Source of the DNA: Leptolyngbya sp. PCC 7375
GTDB lineage: Bacteria > Cyanobacteriota > Cyanobacteriia > Phormidesmidales > Phormidesmidaceae
Assembly (NCBI RefSeq): GCF_000316115.1
Contig: NZ_JH993795.1
Location: 67,555-131,554 of the forward strand
Reading direction: 5' to 3'
Length of the DNA: 64,000 nt
Position 1 is the stretch's first letter, and each line of letters starts with the position of its first letter. Below are positions 54,825 to 63,495 of the stretch, in pieces. Below the pieces are notes generated by a model. That model saw only the letters and a program-made list of their open reading frames with translations, ran no database searches and had not been told where the DNA came from. The position numbers were made by a program, and so were the translations under genes.

Positions 54825-55364
54825 TTAGCGGACGACGGACTTAGTGCGAGCATCCAGGGCATCTAGCCGAGCTTCTTGGATGTTGTCGATAGCTTTAGTA
54901 CGAGCATCCAACGCTTCCAAACGAGCAGCTTGAATATCTTCAACCGCTTTGGTTTGGTTGTTGAGGTGCTCAAGACGTAGCTTGTGAACGCTGTTCTTAG
55001 TGCGAGCATCTAGTGCGTTTAAGCGCTCAGCCTGGATATTTTCAACCGCTTTGGTACGAGCATCCAGTGCATCTAGCCGAGCTGCTTGAATGTTATCGAT
55101 AGCCTTGGTGCGGGCATCGAGAGCATCCAGACGAGCAGCTTGGATATCTTCGATGGCCTTAGTCTGGTTGTTGAGGTGCTCAAGGCGTAGTTTATGAACG
55201 GAATTCTTAGTGCGACGGTCGAGTGCTTCGAGACGGGCTTCTTGAATATTGAAGTTAGCAGGCTCAACGGCGGATGCAACGGGTGCGAGAGCGCTAGCGC
55301 TGACTGGCCAGTGCGCAGCAGAGGCAATGAGAACAGTTAAGGCAGAAAGAAGTGTGCGTTTCAT
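54825..55364 (-). CDS. Secreted protein made of 18-residue helical repeats
   Basis: 179 residues; AAAGGAGC lies upstream of the ATG. A signal peptide (LLSALTVLIASAAHWPVSAS) precedes eight repeats of the type RLDALDARTKAIDNIQAA. Six units are 18 residues and two are 16 (RLEALDRRTKNSVHKL-like), arranged so that a 16+18+18+18 block of 70 residues is itself repeated. An 18-residue period is exactly five turns of an alpha helix, so identical faces would line up straight along a long helix. L, I and A form one face and R, D, E, K, N the others. Probably a periplasmic or surface fibre. No family recognised. Confidence 0.7.
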   Translation of the reverse strand: MKRTLLSALTVLIASAAHWPVSASALAPVASAVEPANFNIQEARLEALDRRTKNSVHKLRLEHLNNQTKAIEDIQAARLDALDARTKAIDNIQAARLDALDARTKAVENIQAERLNALDARTKNSVHKLRLEHLNNQTKAVEDIQAARLEALDARTKAIDNIQEARLDALDARTKSVVR

Positions 55365-55419
55365 GGTTAAAGCTCCTTTAGGAATCGGTGATTGACTTCA
55401 TTGACTGAAGAATGCCGGG

Positions 55420-55563
55420 GATAGCTGAACGCTATCTGACCGATAACTGAAGGTTGGTTAAGGCGTTTCTGAGATTGGCTGAGTAACTTTGGTGACGCGC
55501 GTCACAGGGGATTTGGTTTTAAGGAAAAGTCTTTAAAAAGTGGCTACTACAGGGCTACTACAG
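55420..55563. promoter_or_regulatory. Divergent regulatory region with palindromes and an 11-bp tandem repeat
   Basis: Between the minus-strand repeat-protein gene and the plus-strand VMAP operon (276 bp) lie GATAGC-TGAAC-GCTATC (55420-55436), the perfect 14-bp palindrome GTGACGCGCGTCAC (55492-55505), and two tandem copies of GGCTACTACAG (55542-55563). They are candidate operator sites for one or both genes; the binding protein is unknown. Confidence 0.55.
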
Positions 55564-55641
55564 TATTAAAACAATGATTGTAATCACCCAATTTCCTGGT
55601 TTATTAGGCTAGGTTGTGCCTGGTTTGTAGAGTGATGAGCG

Positions 55642-56853
55642 ATGACCAGCGTTATTTTTGTCCATGGTACTGGGGGCCGAAAAGATGCCTATGCCGTTAC
55701 CTTTAAGCAAATTGAGCAAACATTAGGCAATCGTCGTCCGGATGTGGCGCTGTTTCCTTGTCTTTGGGGGGATACCTACGGAGCTCAGCTCCATGCAAAG
55801 GGAGTATCTATACCCACCCATGATGCTAGCGGTGGCCAGAAGCCTACAGATAATGAAAAAACGGTGCAACTGTGGAAAGTGCTCTATGGTGACCCCTTTT
55901 ATGAGATGCGGTTACTGGGGTTGAGGCAATTGCAAAGTCAGAAATCAAGACCTGGTCAACAAAACGCTGCCCAAGAGCTGCAATTTCGTACCCAGGGGTT
56001 AACGACTAATGAAAAACTGCGGTCCATACTGGACGACTTAAAAATTGGTGTAGTCTTTGCTGAATCTTGCGACCATGTGGTTGGTAAGAATTCCAGAGCC
56101 TTTGGCCGACTATTGGAGACTGCAGCAAGACCGCTGGATGAAGACTATGGTGCCATTGCTCGAGCGATTGTGTCAGAGTCTCGCATTCTGTGTAAGGATC
56201 GGGGGATTTATCCTTGGCTGTTAGTGGATGACCGCCTGCGCGACCAAGCGGTGGATGCGATTCAGCAGGCGCTGACCCAGGATGAAGCCTCTCGCGGGGT
56301 TGTGGATTGGACTAAGAAACATTTAATAGAACTGGCTGCTAATTTGGGAACGTCTGCCATCCAGCGAAGGCGTGGGGCGATTATGGATGGGGCCTATCCC
56401 TTTGCGGGAGATATTTTGCTGTACCAGGCGAAGGGGCATAAAATTCGCAAGTTTATCCAGCAGCAGGTGGAGAATGATCAGGTGGAACCGCCTGTGTATC
56501 TAATGGCCCATAGTTTGGGGGGGATTGCCTGTGTAGATTTGCTGATTGAGCAGAATCTGAGCGATAGGGTGAAAGGGCTCATTACTGTGGGGTCCCAGGC
56601 TCCCTTTTTCTATGAAATTGGCGCTTTACAACAGCTTGATTATGGGGACCCTTTACCTAAGTATTTTCCTGACAACTGGCTCAATATCTATGATTTGCGG
56701 GACTTTTTAAGTTACGTTGGCAATCATGAGGGTCTCTTTGCCGGAAATATGATCGATGTATTGGTAGACAATAATCAGCCGTTTCCAGAGGCTCATGGTG
56801 CCTACTGGGCAAATACGGCAACCTGGGATGCCATTACCGAATTTTTGCCATGA
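55642..56853 (+). CDS. Alpha/beta hydrolase (lipase/esterase-like), first gene of the VMAP operon
   Basis: 403 residues. SVIFVHGTGGRKDAY (residues 3-17) gives the first strand and oxyanion loop; VYLMAHSLGGIACVDLLIEQ carries the nucleophile Ser291 in a GxSxG-like AHSLG elbow; VKGLITVGSQAPFF is the next strand and YVGNHEGLFAGN plus a late aspartate (LNIYDLRDFLSYV, about 350-360) complete the fold. The large N-terminal half between the first strand and the nucleophile is a lid-like helical region. It ends in a 4-bp overlap with the caspase gene. In conflict systems such hydrolases can act as toxic effectors on membranes, or as regulators; the substrate here is unknown. Confidence 0.85.
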   Translation: MTSVIFVHGTGGRKDAYAVTFKQIEQTLGNRRPDVALFPCLWGDTYGAQLHAKGVSIPTHDASGGQKPTDNEKTVQLWKVLYGDPFYEMRLLGLRQLQSQKSRPGQQNAAQELQFRTQGLTTNEKLRSILDDLKIGVVFAESCDHVVGKNSRAFGRLLETAARPLDEDYGAIARAIVSESRILCKDRGIYPWLLVDDRLRDQAVDAIQQALTQDEASRGVVDWTKKHLIELAANLGTSAIQRRRGAIMDGAYPFAGDILLYQAKGHKIRKFIQQQVENDQVEPPVYLMAHSLGGIACVDLLIEQNLSDRVKGLITVGSQAPFFYEIGALQQLDYGDPLPKYFPDNWLNIYDLRDFLSYVGNHEGLFAGNMIDVLVDNNQPFPEAHGAYWANTATWDAITEFLP

Positions 56854-57926
56854 CACTGTCTGCCATGACATCAGGCCCCAATCCGGCTCAAGTTCATGCT
56901 CTTGTGGTTGGTGTGGAAACCTATAGTCTAGGGGCTGACTACGATCTGGATGGTCCGGCTCAGGATGGTCTGGGGTTTATTGATTGGCTTTTGGAGCATG
57001 GTGTGCTGCCTGGTAAAGTTCATTTCTTTGTGTCCCCTCTTGCTAAAAATGAGCCAACTTTGCAGCAGGCTAGAGTTAAAGGGGTGAATGTGTACCCGGC
57101 CACCCGTAATGATATTGATGGGTTTATTCGTAATCATCTAATCACGGAGCAGATGTGTGGTGAGGGGCTGCAGGTGTTTTGGGGTGGCCATGGGGTGCTG
57201 ACTAAGACTCAGGCGGTGACTCGGCGTCTGTTTTTTGCAGATACTACAGCGGAGAATAAGCTGAACCTGGAGGTGGACTCGCTGGTGCAGGCCCTAGCGA
57301 CGGCGGCCCATGGGGCTGGCTTTGACCGGCAGATTTTTTGGATTGATGCCTGTGCGAATAGTTATTTTCAGGGGTTGTATGAGACGGTGCAGGCAGATGT
57401 GGCGGGGCAGCGTTACGGTACTACGGGGGAAGTGGAGAAGGCGGAGCAGTTTGTGTTGTTTGCGGCGGCAGATTATGAGGTAGCGAAGAATGATGCAGTA
57501 GCAGGGACGGGGGTATTTTCTCAGACGGTACTAGCAGCTTTAAAGGGGCAGCCATTGTGGCCAGACGTGGAGGCTTTGGCAAGACAGGTGCAGCAAACCT
57601 TGCGAGAGAAGGGGCAGCCGGAGCCGGAGTATAAGTGGTTTAAAGGACAGAGTTATGAGAGCGTAAGTACTCGTAGTGAGGCTGCTCAGGGGGCAGTTGT
57701 TAATGCGAATGTTCAACCTGAGGTCAGATCTGTCAGCCTGGGTACACAGATGAAAATTGATCGGATTAATCGCCAGATTGCAATTAAACAGCAGCAGTAC
57801 GACAGGGAAATGGCCAAATTAGGGGGGGCCAGTGGTGCAGCAGAATATGAAATTGAAAAAACGTTAGATCGAATAGCTGATGAGATCTCTAGTCTAGAAA
57901 CTGAGTTACAGGAGGTATCTATCTAA
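56850..57926 (+). CDS. Caspase-like (C14) protease with C-terminal effector-associated module
   Basis: 358 residues. Residues ~15-280 are the caspase-like fold: ALVVGVETYSLG, QVFWGGHGV (catalytic His114) and IFWIDACANSYF (catalytic Cys168), then FVLFAAADYEVAKND and FSQTVLAALKGQPLWPD. The last ~55 residues (IDRINRQIAIKQQQYDREMA, KLGGASGAAEYEIEKTLDRI) are a helical module nearly repeated at the N-terminus of the next protein. Start and stop overlap the neighbours (ATGA and TAATG), showing translational coupling. Such caspases are death effectors in bacterial conflict systems; the AAA+ and VMAP partners would control activation. Cytosolic. Confidence 0.9.
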   Translation: MTLSAMTSGPNPAQVHALVVGVETYSLGADYDLDGPAQDGLGFIDWLLEHGVLPGKVHFFVSPLAKNEPTLQQARVKGVNVYPATRNDIDGFIRNHLITEQMCGEGLQVFWGGHGVLTKTQAVTRRLFFADTTAENKLNLEVDSLVQALATAAHGAGFDRQIFWIDACANSYFQGLYETVQADVAGQRYGTTGEVEKAEQFVLFAAADYEVAKNDAVAGTGVFSQTVLAALKGQPLWPDVEALARQVQQTLREKGQPEPEYKWFKGQSYESVSTRSEAAQGAVVNANVQPEVRSVSLGTQMKIDRINRQIAIKQQQYDREMAKLGGASGAAEYEIEKTLDRIADEISSLETELQEVSI

Positions 57927-59371
57927 TGTCTAGGGTACCGGATAATAGTGCGTCATTATTAGCTTTAAGAATGAAACTAAAACGGTTGCACAAGCAGCTG
58001 GAGGACTGTCAAGGAGCCTATGCTCGTGAAAAAAATAAGCTGGGGGGGACCAGTGGTGCAGCAGAATATGAAATTGAAAAAACCTTGGACCGTTATGAAA
58101 CTAGAATTGGTGAACTTGATAATGAAATAATGTTGTGTCGCAGACAGCTTCAGATGGAAAATGTAAGCTCGCTAATACTCTGTCTGAAGAGTAGTTATGC
58201 AGAAGCGGAAGAGCGGCAAACTATTAACCAGGTTTTTTATCAATCTCTGCCGCCTAATAGTCCAGGTAGATCAGAGTCTATTCCAAATGATATAAGCATA
58301 ATTATTAAAACCCTTGCTAATTCCATTCAAGATAGTCATGCACCGTACAAACCATTGGTGATGTTTGTCGGTGGCTTATTGCAGAAAAATAACTTATTTA
58401 TACCTGGCTTACGAGAGTGGCTGACCGATGCACTAACTAAACAGACTGATGTAGATGCTATTGATAGTGCTTTAGATGAATGTTTAGCTCAAATTCAATC
58501 ATATATTGCTCAACGACAGATAGCCAAATCTTGTTTGTTGATTCGTGTCACCAATTCAGCTCAGGGATCTACGCAGGAAAATCAACGTGAGTACACCATA
58601 CGGGGATGGTATATCGAAGACATACAACAATATCGCTTAAATTTTGGTAGTGCTTCAGATGTTTATTTACCAGGAGATACGCCTGATGCTCCGTTAACAT
58701 TTGAGACTAATGAAATAGAAGCAAAGATTAGAGATTTAATTGACGCTTGCTTTGAAAAGGGCTGGAATGCACCTGATTCACTGCAGCTTTTTTTCCCGTC
58801 GGAACTTATGGACTTGCCCGTAGATACCTGGTGTAGTGATCCCGATGAAGATTTTGAAGGAACGCTAGGGATTGATTATAGTGATGGCGTTTTGATCCGA
58901 TGTAATGATCGATTGTCAGATAAAAAAGTGGACCGACGTCTGTGGAAACAACGTTGGCAGCTCTTAGAAAAGTGTTCTAACTATCAGAGTAGTAAGCTTT
59001 TTTCGTCCTCTATAGGCACTAATATTGCAGCCCTTAAACGACAAATCAGAAAAGAACAAGATAAAGTTTTTGGATTGAAACTAATACCTGCAATTTCTGT
59101 TTTTTGTCAAGATGGAACTGCCAAGAAACAAATTTTTCGTTTTTTATCAAAATCATATGTGCCTGCGACTGTTTGGCTACGACAGGAACCCGCTAGCGTA
59201 ACCTGTGATGAGCTTCTAAATGAACTGTTAAGTTCTTGCTGTTTGAAAGAGTTACCTGAGAAGGTTTACGACAGGCGTTTAGATTTAGATCATGTGGGTC
59301 AGCACTTGTCGCTCATGTGGGATGATCCCTATCTGCTACCTCCAGACTTTCAGCAGCCCCAGTCTGCCTAG
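57926..59371 (+). CDS. VMAP-C protein (vWA-MoxR-associated protein)
   Basis: 481 residues; GGAGG precedes the start. Residues ~13-65 repeat the helical module of the upstream caspase (NKLGGTSGAAEYEIEKTLDR). A middle region (~85-185) follows (INQVFYQSLPPNSPGRSESI, LVMFVGGLLQKNNLFIPGLR). Residues ~200-481 are VMAP-C: SLQLFFPSELMDLPVDTWCS is the conserved block and GQHLSLMWDDPYLLPPDF is the typical end, with LGIDYSDGVLIRCNDRL and PATVWLRQE between. VMAP-C proteins sit between a MoxR ATPase and an effector in ternary conflict systems. Here it would pair with the caspase via the shared module. Confidence 0.88.
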   Translation: MSRVPDNSASLLALRMKLKRLHKQLEDCQGAYAREKNKLGGTSGAAEYEIEKTLDRYETRIGELDNEIMLCRRQLQMENVSSLILCLKSSYAEAEERQTINQVFYQSLPPNSPGRSESIPNDISIIIKTLANSIQDSHAPYKPLVMFVGGLLQKNNLFIPGLREWLTDALTKQTDVDAIDSALDECLAQIQSYIAQRQIAKSCLLIRVTNSAQGSTQENQREYTIRGWYIEDIQQYRLNFGSASDVYLPGDTPDAPLTFETNEIEAKIRDLIDACFEKGWNAPDSLQLFFPSELMDLPVDTWCSDPDEDFEGTLGIDYSDGVLIRCNDRLSDKKVDRRLWKQRWQLLEKCSNYQSSKLFSSSIGTNIAALKRQIRKEQDKVFGLKLIPAISVFCQDGTAKKQIFRFLSKSYVPATVWLRQEPASVTCDELLNELLSSCCLKELPEKVYDRRLDLDHVGQHLSLMWDDPYLLPPDFQQPQSA

Positions 59372-59413
59372 TTTTAATTTATCTAGATACAGTATCCATC
59401 CTGGACATTATCA

Positions 59414-60592
59414 ATGAGTGAGCAACCCAAAAACTGGCGTATTTTTAACGATACAGGTGTTCCCAATGAAAATTGGCAACTGCCGCTACCGCCAAGCTGG
59501 CGTCCATTTGGTGAGTCGGTATCTCCGGGGGTTGATCGACGTAAGCAACGGGCCGATACATTTCAGATGCTGCCTGCCCAGGTAGATATGGTTAATGCAG
59601 CCATTTATTTACGACGCCCTCTACTAATTACCGGTAAACCGGGTACGGGGAAATCTTCGCTAGTTTATAAGGTTGCTAAGGAGCTGGTGTTGGGTGAAGT
59701 TTTATATTGGCCAATTACAACCCGTACTACGTTAAAAAATGGTCTTTACCGATATGATGCTATTGGTCGTTTGCAGGAAACTGAGCAACTGAGCAAATTG
59801 AGTAGTTTGCAAGCAAGTGGTCAACTTAGTGAGGATCAATCGCAGCAGCTTTTAGACGCTGTGCAGAATCCTGGCGATATCGGTAAATATATTACGCTTG
59901 GGCCATTGGGTACGGCACTTTTGCCCAGTGATAAGCCGCGTATTTTATTGATTGATGAGATCGATAAAAGTGATATTGATCTTCCTAACGATCTATTATC
60001 TATTTTTGAAGAAGGCTGGTTCGAAATTCCAGAGTTAGAACGAATTAAGGATACGACCCCTAACGTCAGAGTGCGTACAGCTTATTCAGATCCAGAGGAA
60101 GGCGTAACCTGGAAGGATGAAGGACACTATATTGTTCCCGATGGTCGTATTAGCTGTAAGGCGTTTCCAATTGTTGTTTTGACCAGCAATGGCGAGCGAG
60201 ATTTTCCACCAGCATTTTTGCGGCGCTGTTTGCGTTTAAGAATGCCTCAGCCTGATAAGAAGATGTTAGGCCGCATTGTTTCTGCCCATCTTGACGCAGA
60301 GTATGAACAACTAGAAAAGGAGCAAGGCACAGCGGTAGCTCAAGAACGAAAGGCTGCTGCTGAGGCGGTGCGAGAGGAGCTTATTCAAACATTTTTAGAT
60401 CGTCGTGAAGAGGGTGATTTAGCTACGGATCAGCTACTCAATGCTATCTTTATGGTTACCCGTGACCGTGCTCCTGTGGGCAGCAATCGTCAACGATTGA
60501 TCAAAGCATTGCTCAAGAATCTAACCAGTGCAGAAGACCTGACAGATGATGAAGATCTGGCCAATAGGTCTGAACAGGATAAGCCGGTATGA
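59414..60592 (+). CDS. MoxR-type AAA+ ATPase
   Basis: 392 residues. Walker [14 protein letters not shown] (about 71-83), Walker [18 protein letters not shown] (about 177-193) with the MoxR-type helix [13 protein letters not shown], sensor-1 [18 protein letters not shown] and arginine finger LRRCLRLRM (about 270). A charged helical region (residues ~300-340) and a C-terminal lid follow. MoxR ATPases act as chaperones on vWA and VMAP partners. It starts 42 bases after the VMAP-C gene and overlaps the next gene by four bases (ATGA). Confidence 0.92.
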   Translation: MSEQPKNWRIFNDTGVPNENWQLPLPPSWRPFGESVSPGVDRRKQRADTFQMLPAQVDMVNAAIYLRRPLLITGKPGTGKSSLVYKVAKELVLGEVLYWPITTRTTLKNGLYRYDAIGRLQETEQLSKLSSLQASGQLSEDQSQQLLDAVQNPGDIGKYITLGPLGTALLPSDKPRILLIDEIDKSDIDLPNDLLSIFEEGWFEIPELERIKDTTPNVRVRTAYSDPEEGVTWKDEGHYIVPDGRISCKAFPIVVLTSNGERDFPPAFLRRCLRLRMPQPDKKMLGRIVSAHLDAEYEQLEKEQGTAVAQERKAAAEAVREELIQTFLDRREEGDLATDQLLNAIFMVTRDRAPVGSNRQRLIKALLKNLTSAEDLTDDEDLANRSEQDKPV

Positions 60593-63369
60593 TTGAACAG
60601 CTAATTGAGCGCTTACAACAGGCTGGTTTAGATCTCACCTATGAGGAGATTGCTGATGCTTTATGGTTAGCTGAGCGCATTGATGATGTAGGGACGATAC
60701 CCCCAACTAAATCAGAGTTGGAAAAACAAACGAACGTTCAGGTCCAGTTTGGAGATAGTGAAACTGCAAGCGATCTTTCCATAGAGGACACATCACTACC
60801 GTTATTTGCGGCTGACTCGTTGCAACAGTCTGAAGAAATTGAGTCTGAAACCTCTGACCCATCTGGTTTGCCGTTTCAAGCCCCAGCTGCAACAGCACTA
60901 CCCAATGCCATTGATTTGAGTCGAGCTCTGCGGCCTTTGATGCGTAAGGTGCCATCACAAACTCGATATGAACTGGATGAAGAGGCCACTGTTGAACAAA
61001 TAGCGGCACAGCGTTTACGCGTACCTATCGTACGACCAGAATTAGAACGCTGGTTAGATGTAGAACTGGTCGTTGAAGAATCTTTAATGAGTTTTGTGTG
61101 GCGTAAAACCATTGAAGAATTTCAAAAAAAAGTTTTAGAACGTTTAGGTGCTTTTCGTAATCTGCGTACTTGGCGATTAAATGCAACTAATCAAGAGCAG
61201 CTAGAGCTATGGCCCTATATTCCAGGGCGAAAGATGACGATACAAAGCCCAAATGAGTCCACAAATAACTCTGGGGATACATCTGCTCAACCCAAGGATA
61301 TTAAACCCCGTAGCCTGCGCGAGTTAATGCATCCATCGGGACGGCGATTGATTTTGCTGGTAAGTGATTGTCGATCATCGCTATGGCAACAACGTCCGCA
61401 GCGTAGTGTATCTAAAGAATCCTTGACCATTTATGACTGGCTAGAACAGTGGTCTCGCCAGGGACCGACCACAGTGATACAGCTATTACCTGAACGGCTG
61501 TGGGAGCAGACAGAGTTGGGCTATGGTGACCCGGTGCAGCTGAGTGCCTTATTCCCTGGTCTTGCTAATACTCAATTGGTGATTGACGATCTAGTCGGTT
61601 GGGATGTTGATGGTGAGACCGGGGAAACAGTTCTATTTAAGCCATTGTCTTTGCCTGTTGTTACTTTAGAGGCTGCTCCTATGCGGCAATGGGCTAAGGT
61701 AGTTGCAGGGGTAGGTAATGTGCGCACACCAGGTTTTTGGTTTGATGTGGGACTGTTACATCAATATCCATCGAGTGGTGCTACTGATGTTTCTACGCTA
61801 TCGGCAGAAGCACGGGTAAATCGCTTTTTTAGTTCGTCGGCGTCCCCGATTGCTAAGCGGTTAGTAAGGCTGATGGCTGCGGCTCCGGTAAGTTTGTCAG
61901 TTGTGCATCTGATCCAAGAAAAGCTATTGCCTGAGGCAACGCCTGTACATGTGGCGGAAGTGTATATGGGCGGTCTGCTAGACCAAAAAACAGGAACCAA
62001 TAGTCAGGGTGAGCCAATTTATGACTTTGCTTCAGAGGTGCGGCAGCGTATTATTCAAGCCTCTGACCCTGATTTAACATTTCAGGTATTTACCAAATTG
62101 TCTGAGAAAATAGCTGATGAAATTGGTGAATCACTGGATAGTTTTGATGCCCTATTGTCGCCAGAGCCAGAGTGGTTAGAGGCTAGCGGCATGGTTGCCC
62201 CCTTTGCCCAAGTGACCCTGGAAGTGCTCAGGGCCATGGGTGGTCACTATCAAGCATTGGCTGAAGTTGTTGAGGAAGAGCAGGCAATAAAACGGCACCG
62301 ACTGCAGCCTGATGAGGTATCAACATCTGTAGCGCCTCCTGAGTTTCAACTATTAGAGTTTGAAACAGCGCAGATTGTTGATCCGGATATAGCCTGGCCG
62401 CTGCTACATCAGGAAATGGTGACGGTGGCAAAGATTGTTCAAATGCCGGTAACTGAGACGGTTATCCCAGGTTTGGAATTGTTTGAGTATCAAATGGGGC
62501 AGCTAGAAAAACAAACAAGCCCTGGCGGTATTTTGTCGCGGTTTTTTCCACCACGCAGTGAAGATGAAGTTTGGGTAATAAAACCCCAACGACGGCAGGG
62601 GCGTCAATGGGTAGAGGTATTGACAGAGGGACTGTCTTTAGAGATGGTATCTCTGCCAGCAGGGACATTTATGATGGGTTCCCAAGGAAACGAGGAGGAT
62701 CGGGTTAGTTCTGAAGGGCCACGGCACCGGGTGAACGTGTCTGACTTTTGGTTGGGAAAATATCCTGTGACCCAGGCCCAGTGGCGGTTTGTGGCCACAC
62801 TACCCCAGGTGGATATCAATATGCGGCTTGATCCGTCTCACTTTAAAGGAAATAATCGCCCGGTGGAGAAAGTAAGTTGGTACGAAGCACAGGAGTTTTG
62901 TGCACGACTATCGTTGTATACGGGGCGTCAGTACCGGTTGCCAACGGAGGCAGAGTGGGAATATGCCTGCCGAGCAAGGACAGAAACACCGTTTTGTTTT
63001 GGTCAAACGATTAGTTCAGGGCTTGCCAACTATAACGGTAATTTTGCTTATGGTGTTGGGGGGAAAGGCGTCTATCGTGGACAGACAACACCTGTGGGTA
63101 GTTTTAAGATAGCCAATGGCTTTGGTTTGTATGATATGCACGGTAATGCCTGGGAGTGGTGTGAAGATCACTGGCATAATAATTATACTGAGGCACCGAC
63201 GGATGGACGAGCCTGGCGAACGAATAAGAGCAGAAGATCCGACCGAGTACTACGGGGGGGATCTTGGCTAGGCAACCCTGGGTATTGTCGCTCTGCATCG
63301 CGGGATTTTGAGATACCTGATGATCGCCAATATACCATTACGTTTCGAGTGAGTTGCACCCCAAAATAG
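60589..63369 (+). CDS. SAV_2336-N / vWA-like protein fused to a formylglycine-generating-enzyme-like domain
   Basis: 926 residues. Residues 1-30 ([20 protein letters not shown]) match the start of SAV_2336 N-terminal proteins. Residues ~110-400 ([60 protein letters not shown]) are the vWA-like region. A helical region follows to ~620. Residues ~685-926 are FGE/sulfatase-modifying-factor-like: [96 protein letters not shown] and [20 protein letters not shown]. The FGE fold is C-type-lectin-like and may serve as sensor rather than enzyme. Partner of the MoxR ATPase. Confidence 0.85.
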   Translation: MIEQLIERLQQAGLDLTYEEIADALWLAERIDDVGTIPPTKSELEKQTNVQVQFGDSETASDLSIEDTSLPLFAADSLQQSEEIESETSDPSGLPFQAPAATALPNAIDLSRALRPLMRKVPSQTRYELDEEATVEQIAAQRLRVPIVRPELERWLDVELVVEESLMSFVWRKTIEEFQKKVLERLGAFRNLRTWRLNATNQEQLELWPYIPGRKMTIQSPNESTNNSGDTSAQPKDIKPRSLRELMHPSGRRLILLVSDCRSSLWQQRPQRSVSKESLTIYDWLEQWSRQGPTTVIQLLPERLWEQTELGYGDPVQLSALFPGLANTQLVIDDLVGWDVDGETGETVLFKPLSLPVVTLEAAPMRQWAKVVAGVGNVRTPGFWFDVGLLHQYPSSGATDVSTLSAEARVNRFFSSSASPIAKRLVRLMAAAPVSLSVVHLIQEKLLPEATPVHVAEVYMGGLLDQKTGTNSQGEPIYDFASEVRQRIIQASDPDLTFQVFTKLSEKIADEIGESLDSFDALLSPEPEWLEASGMVAPFAQVTLEVLRAMGGHYQALAEVVEEEQAIKRHRLQPDEVSTSVAPPEFQLLEFETAQIVDPDIAWPLLHQEMVTVAKIVQMPVTETVIPGLELFEYQMGQLEKQTSPGGILSRFFPPRSEDEVWVIKPQRRQGRQWVEVLTEGLSLEMVSLPAGTFMMGSQGNEEDRVSSEGPRHRVNVSDFWLGKYPVTQAQWRFVATLPQVDINMRLDPSHFKGNNRPVEKVSWYEAQEFCARLSLYTGRQYRLPTEAEWEYACRARTETPFCFGQTISSGLANYNGNFAYGVGGKGVYRGQTTPVGSFKIANGFGLYDMHGNAWEWCEDHWHNNYTEAPTDGRAWRTNKSRRSDRVLRGGSWLGNPGYCRSASRDFEIPDDRQYTITFRVSCTPK

Positions 63370-63441
63370 GCGAGTTTGTATGCTTTATATATCTGGCTTA
63401 ATTATTGTTGCGCGATGGGATCCAATGAATGAGAGACAGAG

Positions 63442-63480
63442 CCTCAGGAGTGTTGTCCTAGGAGGATCCTGGGGCTGAGG
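63442..63480. other. Inverted repeat between the two FGE-like genes
   Basis: CCTCAG at 63442-63447 and CTGAGG at 63475-63480 pair, and the inner sequence contains the palindromes TCCTAGGA and AGGATCCT. No T-run follows, so a processing or attenuating structure within the operon is more likely than a terminator. Confidence 0.5.
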
Positions 63481-63495
63481 AGTGGTGAGAAAACT

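Noticed and set aside
54654..54866. 70-codon plus-strand frame after umuC
   Set aside because: It runs through two terminator-like hairpins and into the opposite-strand repeat gene; no protein features.
63235..63369. Clear DGR variable repeat with adenine-only changes
   Set aside because: Several codons cannot be reached from an Asn-codon template by changing A alone, and no template is in the window; kept only as a hypothesis.
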